The position numbers and the translations under genes were made by a program. A DNA stretch of 38,006 nucleotides, from positions 1-38,006 of the forward strand of contig CAIQQN010000268.1 of NCBI GenBank assembly GCA_903873975.1, written 5' to 3'. Every line of letters begins with the position of its first letter. The stretch's first letter is position 1. This document shows, one piece after another, positions 1 through 8,428 of the stretch. The DNA comes from an uncultured Anaerolineales bacterium (GTDB lineage: Bacteria; Chloroflexota; Anaerolineae; Anaerolineales; Villigracilaceae). A model generated the notes under the pieces. It was not told the origin of the DNA. It saw only the letters and a list, made by a program, of their open reading frames with translations, and made no database searches.

Positions 1-363
1 ATCCGCATCACCCACCTGCCGACTGGTATGGTGGTTGCCGTCCAGGACGAACGCTCGCAGTTGCAGAACAAACTGCGCGCCATGTCCATTCTACGAGCCC
101 GCCTGTACGAAATCGAGCAGGAAAAGCGTCGCTCCACACAGGATGCCGATCGCCGCTCGCAGGTGGGAACCGGTGAACGGTCCGAAAAGATCCGCACCTA
201 TAATTACCCGCAGAACCGCGTCACCGATCACCGTATCAACGTTTCGATCTTCAATCTTCCGGTTGTAATGGAGGGGAGCATTGACCAGTTTATCGAGGAA
301 CTCTCCTCCCGTGACGAGGCCGACCGCCTGTCTGCCAGCGGGGTGGAGGATGGTGACCGATAA
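1..363 (+). CDS. prfA: Peptide chain release factor 1, C-terminal part (partial)
   Basis: The frame is open from the first base of the window, so this is the 3' part of a gene that begins upstream; 120 codons are visible. The visible protein opens with [20 protein letters not shown], the stretch that follows the GGQ loop in class I release factors, and continues through [15 protein letters not shown] and a VMEG motif, which fit RF1 rather than RF2. RF1 reads UAA and UAG in the ribosomal A site and triggers peptide release. The catalytic GGQ must lie just before base 1. The gene's end overlaps the start of prmC, whose product methylates the GGQ glutamine, so the pair is functionally linked. 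Identity is secure; only the truncation by the window edge limits the call. Confidence 0.95.
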   Translation: MRITHLPTGMVVAVQDERSQLQNKLRAMSILRARLYEIEQEKRRSTQDADRRSQVGTGERSEKIRTYNYPQNRVTDHRINVSIFNLPVVMEGSIDQFIEELSSRDEADRLSASGVEDGDR

Positions 364-1225
364 AGCCGGGGGGCAGACCATCAGGGAAGCCCTCGACGGG
401 CTTATTTCCCGTTTGGAGAAGACCAGTGATGTACCAGGCCTGGATGCCCAGGTGCTGTTGGCGCGCTTGTTGGACAGACCACGTTCTTGGGTGCTGGCTC
501 ATCCCGAAGCGCCTCTGACCGGAAACCGGTTCGCCGCCTTGGAGGCGCTGGTTGCCCGCAGGGAGGGGGGAGAACCGCTTCCATACATTCTGGGAACTTG
601 GGAATTCTTTGGCCTGGAGTTTGAAGTGACACCCGATGTGCTCATCCCCCGTCCGGAGACCGAATTACTGGTTGAGCAGGCGATAAACTGGTTGAGGAAG
701 TTGGGACCCGGGAGGCGAGAGTTGAGAGTATTGGATGTGGGCACTGGCTCAGGTTGCATCGCCATCTCCTTGGCGGTCAACGTGCCGGGGATATCCATCA
801 CTGCCACCGACATTTCCCCCGCCGCCCTGAAAGTGGCGCTCTGCAATGCCGAAAAGATGGATGTCTCAGGCTGTATCACCTTTCTCGAGGCTGATCTGTT
901 TCCAAATCCTTTGATCTCTGATCCCTTCACCCTGATTGTTGCTAACCCGCCTTATATTCCAACCAAAACCCTGCACAAAATCCCTGTTTATGGCCGCGAA
1001 CCGACTCTGGCTCTAAATGGCGGCTCCGATGGGCTGGCGCTCATCCGCCGCATCCTTGCTAAAGCCCCCAACCGGCTTGACTCCGGAGGTTTGCTGCTGA
1101 TGGAAATAGAGGCCTCCGAAGGCCCAGCGGTGTACTCTTTGGCGTCTGACGCTTTTACGAAAGCCCGGATTCATCTGCACAAGGACCTTGCCGGTCACGA
1201 CCGGCTGCTGGAAGTACAGGTATGA
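350..1225 (+). CDS. prmC: Release factor glutamine methyltransferase PrmC
   Basis: The product is an S-adenosylmethionine-dependent enzyme that N5-methylates the GGQ glutamine of release factors. The 291-residue reading has the PrmC layout: an N-terminal helical substrate-binding domain (about 1-95), the SAM loop [10 protein letters not shown] (127-136) and the catalytic NPPY motif (199-202). The frame is open upstream to base 281, but homology begins only at [15 protein letters not shown], so I start at the ATG at 350. GGAGG at 345-349 abuts this ATG, which is too close for a normal ribosome site; the GTG at 353 is an alternative, and translational coupling to prfA is likely because the genes overlap by 14 bases. 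The end overlaps tsaC by ATGA (1222-1225). Confidence 0.93.
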   Translation: MVTDKAGGQTIREALDGLISRLEKTSDVPGLDAQVLLARLLDRPRSWVLAHPEAPLTGNRFAALEALVARREGGEPLPYILGTWEFFGLEFEVTPDVLIPRPETELLVEQAINWLRKLGPGRRELRVLDVGTGSGCIAISLAVNVPGISITATDISPAALKVALCNAEKMDVSGCITFLEADLFPNPLISDPFTLIVANPPYIPTKTLHKIPVYGREPTLALNGGSDGLALIRRILAKAPNRLDSGGLLLMEIEASEGPAVYSLASDAFTKARIHLHKDLAGHDRLLEVQV

Positions 1226-1848
1226 ACACGGTTATATTATCAGTGCAAGACCCCCTTGCCCTGCCGCGTGCCCTCGAGATCCTGCAATTCGGCGGCCTGG
1301 TGGCTTTTCCGACCGACACGGTCTATGGTGTGGGCGCGCTGGCCTTTAACGGGGCGGCGGTAGAGAGCATCTATGCGGCCAAAGGTCGCCCGGTGGAAAA
1401 AGCAATCCCGGTCTTGATCGGGGATGCGGACGATCTGGCGAAAGTTTCTGCTGAAGTCCCGGAAATTGCCCTGAAACTGGCTGCCCGCTTCTGGCCCGGG
1501 CCTTTGACCATGGTGGTACCAAAACACCCGGGACTGCCCGAGGCCGTCTCTGCCACTCCGACGGTCGGTGTGCGCATCCCGGACCATCCGGTGGCGCGTG
1601 CCTTGCTGCGCCTGGCCGGGCCGATGGCGGTTACTTCGGCCAACCTTTCCGACCAGCCAAGTCCCTGTACGGCGCAGGATGTCTTTGCCCAACTCGGCGG
1701 GCGGATTGCGCTGATCCTCGACGGTGGCAAGACGCCAGGCGGAGTTCCATCCACCGTGGTGGATTGTGTCGGGGCAGAGTTGCAGGTTTTACGCGCAGGG
1801 CCGATACCAAGAAGTGAAATCCTGGCGGTGGCAGGTCAAAAGCCTTGA
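1222..1848 (+). CDS. tsaC: L-threonylcarbamoyladenylate synthase, TsaC/Sua5/YrdC family
   Basis: The product makes threonylcarbamoyl-AMP from threonine, bicarbonate and ATP, the first step of t6A37 modification of ANN-decoding tRNAs. The 208-residue protein shows the YrdC signatures PTDTVYGVGALA near the N terminus, KGRPVEKAIPVLI, FWPGPLTMVV, VGVRIPDHPVARALL and VTSANLS. It ends soon after the YrdC domain, so it is a short TsaC-like form without the full C-terminal Sua5 domain. The start ATG overlaps the prmC stop (ATGA), which supports one transcript for prfA-prmC-tsaC, a common bacterial arrangement. The later partner enzyme TsaD is also in this window (3537-4559) but on the other strand and under its own promoter. 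Confidence 0.93.
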   Translation: MNTVILSVQDPLALPRALEILQFGGLVAFPTDTVYGVGALAFNGAAVESIYAAKGRPVEKAIPVLIGDADDLAKVSAEVPEIALKLAARFWPGPLTMVVPKHPGLPEAVSATPTVGVRIPDHPVARALLRLAGPMAVTSANLSDQPSPCTAQDVFAQLGGRIALILDGGKTPGGVPSTVVDCVGAELQVLRAGPIPRSEILAVAGQKP

Positions 1849-1969
1849 TCCCCAATTTCATTTTCCAATTTTATTGTTTTCCGCCCTTTATTCTCTAATC
1901 TGCGCCTTAACCTTTATTCATCTCGTTCTTATCTCAAAGCATATAATAATAATAATTCTCCTCCTTACC

Positions 1970-2008
1970 AAACCCCGCCGGGACTAGGGCCTGTCCCCCC
2001 AGGGGTTT
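1970..2008. terminator. Nested hairpin after tsaC, possible terminator
   Basis: AAACCCC (1970-1976) can pair with GGGGTTT (2002-2008), and inside it GGGAC (1980-1984) pairs with GTCCC (1993-1997). The structure lies in the 251-base spacer between tsaC and the amidohydrolase. There is no clean T run after it, so termination of the prfA-prmC-tsaC transcript here is only a suggestion. The rest of the spacer is AT-rich and shows no small gene. Confidence 0.35.
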
Positions 2009-2099
2009 GCGTTTAATTTGGCATTCATCAGTTTTCGACAAGCTTTTCTTCCGAGTTGGTGTATAGTTGGGGAGGTCAATCATGCCAAGGAGCCAATAA

Positions 2100-3503
2100 A
2101 TGAATATTCCTGAGTGGATAGAAGCCAATAAAAAAAGTTTTATTGAACTAAGTGACCAGGTCTGGCAATTTGCCGAACTTGGTTTCACCGAGCAGCGTTC
2201 CTCCGGACTCTTGGAGGCTGTGCTGGAAGAGAGCGGGTTCGAGGTCCAGCGCGGGATCGCCAATATCCCGACCGCATTCGTCGCCAGTTATGGCACAGGG
2301 AAACCCATTGTTGCCATTCTGGGCGAATACGATGCGCTTCCCGGATTGAGCCAGGAGGCTGTCCCATACCTGAAACCCCGTCAGGAGGGCGGGAATGGAC
2401 ATGGCTGCGGTCATAACCTTCTGGGCGTGGCTGGCCTCGCAGCCGCGCAGGCGGTCAAAGAAGCCATCTGTCTCGGAGATGCCAAAGGTACGGTTCGCTA
2501 TTATGGTTGCCCCGCTGAAGAAAACGGATCCGGGAAAACCTTCATGGTAAAAGCGGGGACGTTTAAGGATGTTGACCTCAGCCTGTGCTGGCACCCGGAC
2601 GTGTACAATGGAATTGTTGGTGTAAATGTGCTTGCCAATATCAAAGTCAACTTCCGCTTCCATGGAAAGGCTGCCCATGCTGCGTATGACCCTTACAATG
2701 GACGCAGTGCCCTGGATGCAGTTGAACTGATGAATGTCGGGGCTAATTATCTGCGCGAGCATCTCATTCCGGATGCCAGGATTCATTATGTAATCACTAA
2801 TGGAGGCGGTTCTGCCGCGAACGTGGTGCCTCCACTGGCGGAATCGCAGTACATCCTTCGTGCTCCGCTACTCCAGCAAGTGAATGAAATTTATCAACGT
2901 GTCATGGATGTCGCCAGAGGCGCCGCGTTGATGACTGGTACGGAAGTGGAATTTATCTTTCAAAAAGGGATGTCAAATCTATTGTTGAACGATACGATCA
3001 CCGACGTGCTTTACGAAAAGATGATTCAGGTTGGTCCGCCGGAATATGATCAGCAGGAGATCGAGTTCGCCAGACAGATCTCTACGACCTGCCCCCAGAG
3101 CGATATGACCGGGCTGCTCATTAAGATGTATGGCAAGGAAGCCAGGGCACTCGTTCCCCAGGATGCCGTCCTGCTAAGTCCGGTAATGCCAAATGTTCAA
3201 ATGGACTTTGTCGCGCCGGGGTCCACGGACGTGGGAGATGTCAGTTGGGTGATACCCACCGGTCAGATTGAGACCACCTGTGCGGCGCTGAACACACCTA
3301 GTCATTCCTGGCAGATCGTGGCCCAGTCAGGGATGAGCATCGGACATAAAGGGATGCTCTATGCGGGGAAGGTAATGGCCCTTGCGGCGCAGGAGTTCAT
3401 GACCCATCCCGAGCGGCTGAAAGAAGCCAGGGATGAGTTCGAGCGAAAGATCAAGGCGACGCCTTATCAGTGTCCCATCCCGGATGGCGTCCAGCCATTC
3501 TAG
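2100..3503 (+). CDS. M20-family amidohydrolase, AbgB-like (p-aminobenzoyl-glutamate hydrolase type)
   Basis: This 467-residue protein is a metal-dependent amidohydrolase of peptidase family M20. It carries GEYDALPGLSQ (75-85), GHGCGHNLLG with candidate metal ligands C103 and H105, PAEE (138-141) and WHPD with H165; these positions match the M20D/AbgB arrangement of two metal ions. A dimerisation/lid insert follows (about 175-300), and a late His-containing segment (SHSWQ...GHKG) closes the active site. AbgB-type enzymes cleave p-aminobenzoyl-glutamate or similar N-acyl amino acids; the exact substrate cannot be read here. The start is supported by AAGGAG at 2087-2092, seven bases before the ATG. 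The gene stands alone; no AbgA or AbgT partner is adjacent. Confidence 0.85.
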   Translation: MNIPEWIEANKKSFIELSDQVWQFAELGFTEQRSSGLLEAVLEESGFEVQRGIANIPTAFVASYGTGKPIVAILGEYDALPGLSQEAVPYLKPRQEGGNGHGCGHNLLGVAGLAAAQAVKEAICLGDAKGTVRYYGCPAEENGSGKTFMVKAGTFKDVDLSLCWHPDVYNGIVGVNVLANIKVNFRFHGKAAHAAYDPYNGRSALDAVELMNVGANYLREHLIPDARIHYVITNGGGSAANVVPPLAESQYILRAPLLQQVNEIYQRVMDVARGAALMTGTEVEFIFQKGMSNLLLNDTITDVLYEKMIQVGPPEYDQQEIEFARQISTTCPQSDMTGLLIKMYGKEARALVPQDAVLLSPVMPNVQMDFVAPGSTDVGDVSWVIPTGQIETTCAALNTPSHSWQIVAQSGMSIGHKGMLYAGKVMALAAQEFMTHPERLKEARDEFERKIKATPYQCPIPDGVQPF

Positions 3504-3528
3504 AAAAAAATGATGACCCTTTTGGGTC
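3504..3528 (-). terminator. Rho-independent terminator of tsaD
   Basis: GACCC (3515-3519) and GGGTC (3524-3528) form a short stem with a TTTT loop. Read on the minus strand the stem is followed, after four bases, by seven T (complement of the A run 3504-3510). It lies between the convergent stops of the amidohydrolase and tsaD; the T run favours minus-strand use. Confidence 0.6.
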
Positions 3529-3536
3529 GCCTCTGC

Positions 3537-4559
3537 TTATGAGAGCGGCCAGGTTGGGAGAATATCAATCTCCAGCCCATCGGTATGACCAAGAGCGTAG
3601 CGGAAATAGCCCGCTGCAGCAACCATGGCAGCGTTATCGGTACAGAGCGAAAGGCGTGGAATGTTGACCGGGAATTCCCTTTGTGCCAGAAAGGCGTCAC
3701 GAAGGGGTTTGTTGGCTGAGACACCGCCGCCCACGACGATTTGCTTGACGTTAAACTCGCGCGCTGCATCCAGTGTTTTGTTGAATAACACGTCCACAAC
3801 TGCCGCCTGGAAACTGGCAGCCAGGTCTGCCACAGGCAGAGGTCTGCCATCCAGACTTTTGCATTCTTTGAGAACTGCGGTCTTAAGACCGGAAAAGGAA
3901 AAATTCCAGGTCCCTTCCAGCCAGGCGCGCGGAAATTTGAAGGCAGTCGGGTCGCCCTCTTCCGCGGCTGTCTGGAGCGACGGCCCGCCGGGGTAGGGGA
4001 GTCCCAGCAGGCGGGCAACTTTATCGAAGGCTTCGCCGGCCGCATCGTCGAGCGTGGCGCCGAGCCGCTTGTACGAAAGGTGGGCATCCATCAGGTTTAG
4101 TTCGGTGTGCCCACCCGAGACGAGCAGGGCCATCAGCGGGAACTGCGGCTCCGGGTCGGGCGTTTCCCCCGAATCGTATACCCAGGCCGAGTAGATATGG
4201 CCTTCCAGGTGGTTCACGCCTACCAGAGGTAAACCCGCCCCGAGAGCCAAACCCTTGGCTGCATTCAGCCCGACCACCAGCGATCCGGCTAAACCAGGGC
4301 CGCGCGTGGCGGCGATGACATTGATGTCGCTCAATGCCAGGTGAGCCTGGGCCAGCGTCTGTTCGATGACCGGCAGGATGGTCAGTACATGCTGGCGCGC
4401 AGCCACTTCAGGGTAGACGCCGCCATAACGGGCGTGGATATCCATCTGCGAGGCGACGGTTGAAACCAGCAGAGCGCGGCCGTTTTCAAGAACAGCCGCG
4501 GCGGTCTCATCGCAGGAGGTTTCGATGGCGAGGATACGGGCGGGAGGAAGAGCGGTCAT
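3537..4559 (-). CDS. tsaD: tRNA N6-adenosine threonylcarbamoyltransferase TsaD
   Basis: The product transfers the threonylcarbamoyl group from TsaC's product to A37 of tRNA, working with TsaB and TsaE. The 340-residue length is typical. Visible motifs are ILAIETSCDET at the N terminus, GGVYPEVAARQH, the metal-binding NHLEGH (H117, H121), LVSGGHTEL, GEAFDKVARLLGLPYPGGP, GGGVSANKPLR and CTDNAAMVAAAG, all of the Kae1/TsaD ASKHA fold. Neither tsaB nor tsaE is in the window. The gene has its own near-consensus promoter whose -10 sits seven bases before the ATG (see 4567-4594), and no Shine-Dalgarno sequence is visible, so it is probably translated from a leaderless mRNA. Confidence 0.96.
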   Translation of the reverse strand: MTALPPARILAIETSCDETAAAVLENGRALLVSTVASQMDIHARYGGVYPEVAARQHVLTILPVIEQTLAQAHLALSDINVIAATRGPGLAGSLVVGLNAAKGLALGAGLPLVGVNHLEGHIYSAWVYDSGETPDPEPQFPLMALLVSGGHTELNLMDAHLSYKRLGATLDDAAGEAFDKVARLLGLPYPGGPSLQTAAEEGDPTAFKFPRAWLEGTWNFSFSGLKTAVLKECKSLDGRPLPVADLAASFQAAVVDVLFNKTLDAAREFNVKQIVVGGGVSANKPLRDAFLAQREFPVNIPRLSLCTDNAAMVAAAGYFRYALGHTDGLEIDILPTWPLS

Positions 4560-4566
4560 TGGGGTG

Positions 4567-4594
4567 ATTATAGCGTTATCTGTCTGAACGTCAA
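4567..4594 (-). promoter_or_regulatory. Sigma-70-type promoter of tsaD, leaderless geometry
   Basis: On the minus strand TTGACG (4594-4589) and TATAAT (4572-4567) are separated by 16 bases. Seven bases then lead to the ATG at 4559, so transcription should begin at or next to the start codon. Confidence 0.75.
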
Positions 4595-4637
4595 CGCTTT
4601 GGCAGAGCTGGTTCCACTTTTTATCGGTAACGTATCC

Positions 4638-5885
4638 TTACTTCTTCCACTTCTTCATTTTTAACACAAAATCATATGGATACTCCGCCAAGACTTCCAT
4701 CGTCCCATCCGGCCTGACCCAAACCGTATCCTCGATGCGTACGCCCATTCCTTTTTCGGGATAGTACAGGCCTGGCTCGCTGGTTATCACCACGCCGGGT
4801 TTCAGGATGTTATCGTCTGTGGCTGTCAGCCCTGACCAGGGCCGCTCGTGAATGTTCAACCCGACGCCATGTCCCAAGGAGTGGACGTAACCTTCCACCG
4901 GTGCTTGTGTGTTGAGCGGGGTCTTGTGTCCGTTCTTCTCGAACTCTTTACATACCAGCCGCTGATAATCTTTGAAAGGGGCATTCAGATCGAGATCCTC
5001 CTGCACTTTATCAAAAACGGCTTTAACCTCGTCATAGAGTTTCTGCGCCTCGGGGGTTGCGTAACCCAGGCTCCAGGTGCGGGTGAAATCGTAAAAATAG
5101 CCGCCACCCGCCTCGCATGGGTAGATATCGAAGACGATGGTCTGACCCAGCCGCAGCAGGTCTGTGAGCGTACCAGTGGAATGGGGGATGCCCGCATCCC
5201 GCCCGATGGCAAAAATCGTCCCTTCGGGGTTCTCAGTACCTAGTTCGGCCAGCCACAGATTGATCCGCGATTTGACTTCTGCGATGGTCAATGGGGCACC
5301 ATCTTCCTTCAACAGGACTTCGTCTTTCCGGACCTCGCAGCTGGTTAGATACTCGGCGACGCGCCCCACGACCGTGGTGGTGATTTTGCCCACCCTGCGG
5401 ATGCGGGCCACTTCAGTCTCATCTTTTGTCTCCATGGTGTACATGAAAAGAGAGTTGTCACGCGTTTCGCCTACCAGTTCGAAATCCGGCATGAGTTCTT
5501 GCAAATGGGCAAAGATGGCGAAGGCCGAACCTATATCTGTATTGCCATAGATGCCTACCTTTCCGTGCACACCCTGATCGGTGAACATGCATTTATACCG
5601 GATCGCCGAAGCCAGCGCCGGGTCACCTTGAGCTTCCTTTAGAAAGGAGTCGTAATTGTATGTACTGTAGGGGATTACCTTTAAACCTGATTTGGCGGCT
5701 TCTTCACGCTCCATATCATTACAATAGAGCACAGGTTCGCTGCCGCGCTTCTTGATGAGTGTCGCTCCGGTAACATGCCCGCCGCCGGTCAGGTAATACA
5801 TGGGTGGGTTGTGGGTGGCATTGCCGATAACGAGGATCGCGTCGAGTTCCTTCGTTTGCATGAGGGTATCAAGGTCGGATTTCAT
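4638..5885 (-). CDS. M24-family metallopeptidase, Xaa-Pro aminopeptidase-like
   Basis: The 415-residue protein has a creatinase-type N-terminal domain (about 1-170) followed by a pita-bread M24 domain. The five expected metal ligands are visible: Asp in VFDIYP, Asp in YDFTRTW, His in SLGHGVGLNIHE, Glu in SEPGLYYP and Glu in RIEDTV. M24 enzymes with this layout release an N-terminal residue before proline, or act on prolidase-like substrates; the substrate is not decidable from sequence. GGAG lies upstream of the start in the minus reading. It is the last gene of the run that begins at 10269, 38 bases after the membrane protein gene, and is followed by the tsaD promoter. Confidence 0.88.
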   Translation of the reverse strand: MKSDLDTLMQTKELDAILVIGNATHNPPMYYLTGGGHVTGATLIKKRGSEPVLYCNDMEREEAAKSGLKVIPYSTYNYDSFLKEAQGDPALASAIRYKCMFTDQGVHGKVGIYGNTDIGSAFAIFAHLQELMPDFELVGETRDNSLFMYTMETKDETEVARIRRVGKITTTVVGRVAEYLTSCEVRKDEVLLKEDGAPLTIAEVKSRINLWLAELGTENPEGTIFAIGRDAGIPHSTGTLTDLLRLGQTIVFDIYPCEAGGGYFYDFTRTWSLGYATPEAQKLYDEVKAVFDKVQEDLDLNAPFKDYQRLVCKEFEKNGHKTPLNTQAPVEGYVHSLGHGVGLNIHERPWSGLTATDDNILKPGVVITSEPGLYYPEKGMGVRIEDTVWVRPDGTMEVLAEYPYDFVLKMKKWKK

Positions 5886-5923
5886 GATAGATTGCTCCTT
5901 GAAAGTCGGTCTTTCCAGGGTTG

Positions 5924-7528
5924 CTACTTCGTTTGAATGATTGCGAAAACAAGGTCTGGCGTCTGGTCCTGGATGGAGATTTCAAGCGTCGGGCTAGCAT
6001 CCTCGGAGAGTTTTGCAACCTGGTCTGGAACTCCTATCAGCCAGAGGCGGGTATCCCCGCTGTAGCCCCGGACAACTGCCATCGCAGTTGTGAGGTTGTT
6101 CGCATCGAGTGCATCGTTGATGAGATAGGCCTGTTGTAACTCCTCCGGCTGCCATTCCAGCCCGAACTCGCAATTCAACACTTCACGTTCCAACAATGCC
6201 GGTGCCCACTCACGCAGGGCGCCGTTTCCGACGATCAGTACATGTGCGTCAGCGGGAATTATTTGCCTTTCCTGTTGCAGAGTCTCAGCAGTCGCGGCGC
6301 TGATCAACAATTCCGGCTGATTCAGCAGGCTGTGGAGTGTAAACACGCCACCGGCCACGCTCAGCAGCACCAGGATCAATGCCAGCACCCCGGGAGCCAG
6401 CGGCGGTCTTTTATTTGCGTCGCTGGTCGAGAAAGCCTCTATAAGCAACGGCCAGACCAGATGGACAATAGCTGAGGCTGCCAGCCAGGCGGCTGGAATG
6501 GCAACCAGCCAGCATCCTACGCGCGGGATCAGCCAGACGGAAAAAAAGATCACTATTTGGAAGACCTGTTTGTTCAACATGGCCCAGATCAGCCCGGCGA
6601 AGACTAGCCAGTCAAAGAGGAAGCCATAGACGCCTTCGTCACCCATGAAAGTGATCATATCCGCAGGTTTGAAGGTGATCATGTATCTGATCTGGTTGAT
6701 CAACGCAGAGGCGTTTTGCTGTGATAGAAAGGTGGTCGCGAAGCCACCTACTTCGTTGTGCCGGAAAACCATCAGCCAGTAGGGTGCAGAGACAAGCAGA
6801 CCGGTCAGCCCGGTCAGCAGCAGCCAGGCGGAACTTTTGAATGAATGACTTTTCAGGTCTTGGACGAGGAATTTCAAGAAGAAAAGAACAGAGATGATCA
6901 CGCTGCCATAGGCACTGCCAGGACTGGAGAGGACACAAAGCCCTAGAAAGAGTCCGGCCCACAGGGCGGGAATAGGGCGGGGGTTCTTTTCGAAGCGGAA
7001 CAACCAGCCCAGGTAGAGGAGTAGTACCACGGTCCCGCAGGCCTCGGCTAGTCCGGCTCCTTCGATCTGGTTGACGAAGGCACTCGGCATTAAAGCAAAG
7101 GCGAACAGAGCCGCGGCCATCAGGCGCTTGTCATCGGTCTGCGCCTTGATCATCCAGTAGAAAGCCGGTAAAGTAAACACGTCGATCAGAGGGGGTAGGA
7201 GATTGACGGTTACGAAAAGCGGTGGAGAGAACAACTTCAGTACAATCGCTTGGATGTAGAAACTGAGCGGTGGGTAAGCGAAAGGGATGCCTCCAAGCGA
7301 GTAATATGGGATGGTTTCAGGCAGGGCAAAATGAGTCTGGATGATCTGGCGGGAAAATTCGTAGAATAGACCACCCAGATGGAACGGAGCATCAAAGGGG
7401 ATGGAGAAGAGATGCGCGATGCGCAGGATGACGCCGGCTGCCATCAGAGCCAGGATAACCCATGGAATTTTGGCTGTGCGTTTCTTCATTATGGATGGAA
7501 TCCGAGACTTAATGATTTCCACTGTCAT
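5924..7528 (-). CDS. Polytopic membrane protein, GT-C glycosyltransferase-like
   Basis: The 534-residue protein has a basic N terminus, a first membrane helix near residues 20-40 and roughly ten hydrophobic segments, then a soluble C-terminal part of about 130 residues. The first loop holds acidic residues (FDAPFHL) and a YPPLSFY motif, a pattern seen in GT-C-fold polyprenyl-phosphate-dependent glycosyltransferases and related uncharacterised membrane proteins. Function is inferred and not firm. The ATG at 7528 has only a weak upstream purine tract; the in-frame ATG at 7489 (MKKRTAKIP) is an alternative start. It lies 48 bases after the squalene-synthase-like gene and 38 before the M24 peptidase gene on the same strand, consistent with one operon. 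Confidence 0.7.
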   Translation of the reverse strand: MTVEIIKSRIPSIMKKRTAKIPWVILALMAAGVILRIAHLFSIPFDAPFHLGGLFYEFSRQIIQTHFALPETIPYYSLGGIPFAYPPLSFYIQAIVLKLFSPPLFVTVNLLPPLIDVFTLPAFYWMIKAQTDDKRLMAAALFAFALMPSAFVNQIEGAGLAEACGTVVLLLYLGWLFRFEKNPRPIPALWAGLFLGLCVLSSPGSAYGSVIISVLFFLKFLVQDLKSHSFKSSAWLLLTGLTGLLVSAPYWLMVFRHNEVGGFATTFLSQQNASALINQIRYMITFKPADMITFMGDEGVYGFLFDWLVFAGLIWAMLNKQVFQIVIFFSVWLIPRVGCWLVAIPAAWLAASAIVHLVWPLLIEAFSTSDANKRPPLAPGVLALILVLLSVAGGVFTLHSLLNQPELLISAATAETLQQERQIIPADAHVLIVGNGALREWAPALLEREVLNCEFGLEWQPEELQQAYLINDALDANNLTTAMAVVRGYSGDTRLWLIGVPDQVAKLSEDASPTLEISIQDQTPDLVFAIIQTK

Positions 7529-7576
7529 CCGATGTATTCTTTTCTCGAATCCTGCGCCTTTTTGGGATCTTCGCTT

Positions 7577-8398
7577 TTAAGTAGTCTGTCCCACGATTTG
7601 CAAGACCTGCTCGCGTGAAAGTTTTCCCACCCCGTTTTCGATGGCATTCAGGGTGGCCTCTGCCAGGAGCAAGGGGATTTCTACAAAATACTTGAAGGAA
7701 CTTTTAGGCATGGACCCGACACCCGCTTTGGCGAGGTCAAGGTTCTTCCTGGCGTACGTGAACATATGCTTATCTGTCCAGCCGGTCGGGAAGAAATTCA
7801 CGCCGCGGTCGGAATCTTCTTTGCGATTGCGTAGGATGTTGACCGCCTGCAGGCCGCGCCCGAATTGGACCGCGCACATACGGTCAATCGCTGTTCCATC
7901 GAACCAGCCCCAGATGTCGCAAATCAGCAAACCAACCGCGCCTGCCACGCTGAATGTGTACCCGTCCAGGTCGGTTTCAGTTTCAATCTGCCAGTGGTTA
8001 TCTGCCCAATAGGCCATGCGTTCTGCCATCGCAATCGTCGCGTCCCAGACGCGGGGGGCAATCTCGCTGGGCGCACTCAAAAGCCAGTCCCCAATCCGCA
8101 AGGTGACTTCTGGGAGGATGGAACGATACGGTGCGAAAAAGAAATCCAATTCAGCAAGACCGGTATGCACATTCCCCACGCCTATATGCGCCTGCAGGAT
8201 TGGACCCAGTCCGTGCAACAAAGCCGCTTTGGTGGTGTCTTCCAGGCCAGGATGGTCTTCGATCTCGTCAATGGCCCGCATGCAAAGATAGGCACAGGCA
8301 ACCGTTTCTTGCAGCTTGGCAGGCAGGCGGGCAATCGGAATAAAAAACGTCCGGCTGTTCTCTTTCAAGACGCGCGTAAAGTCGGTATGTAAAGTCAT
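7577..8398 (-). CDS. Squalene/phytoene synthase family protein with altered second Asp motif
   Basis: The 273-residue, largely helical protein belongs to the trans-isoprenyl head-to-head synthase family. The first aspartate-rich motif reads RAIDEIEDH (DEIED, residues 44-48), close to the DTVED of squalene synthases. The second reads NILRNRKEDSDRG (191-195 is NRKED), where squalene synthase has DxxED: the first Asp is Asn. A FFP motif follows as in squalene synthases. These motifs normally bind the magnesium-diphosphate groups of two prenyl diphosphates. The change may mark a distinct subfamily or altered chemistry. AGAGAGG precedes the start. The gene follows selA by 30 bases, which suggests co-transcription, though no functional link is obvious. 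Confidence 0.85.
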   Translation of the reverse strand: MTLHTDFTRVLKENSRTFFIPIARLPAKLQETVACAYLCMRAIDEIEDHPGLEDTTKAALLHGLGPILQAHIGVGNVHTGLAELDFFFAPYRSILPEVTLRIGDWLLSAPSEIAPRVWDATIAMAERMAYWADNHWQIETETDLDGYTFSVAGAVGLLICDIWGWFDGTAIDRMCAVQFGRGLQAVNILRNRKEDSDRGVNFFPTGWTDKHMFTYARKNLDLAKAGVGSMPKSSFKYFVEIPLLLAEATLNAIENGVGKLSREQVLQIVGQTT

Positions 8399-8428
8399 AG
8401 GCCTCTCTACCAGTATGGTAAGGGTTTC

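Noticed and set aside
281-349. N-terminal extension of PrmC to base 281
   Set aside because: The extra residues lie inside prfA, have no similarity to PrmC and no ribosome site; the ATG at 350 fits the family length.
2035-2067. Promoter TCGACA/TATAGT before the amidohydrolase gene
   Set aside because: The spacer is 21 bases, too long for a normal sigma-70 promoter.
2148-2786. A 212-codon open frame on the minus strand
   Set aside because: It is a shadow of the M20 amidohydrolase gene; codon pattern and motifs support the plus strand.
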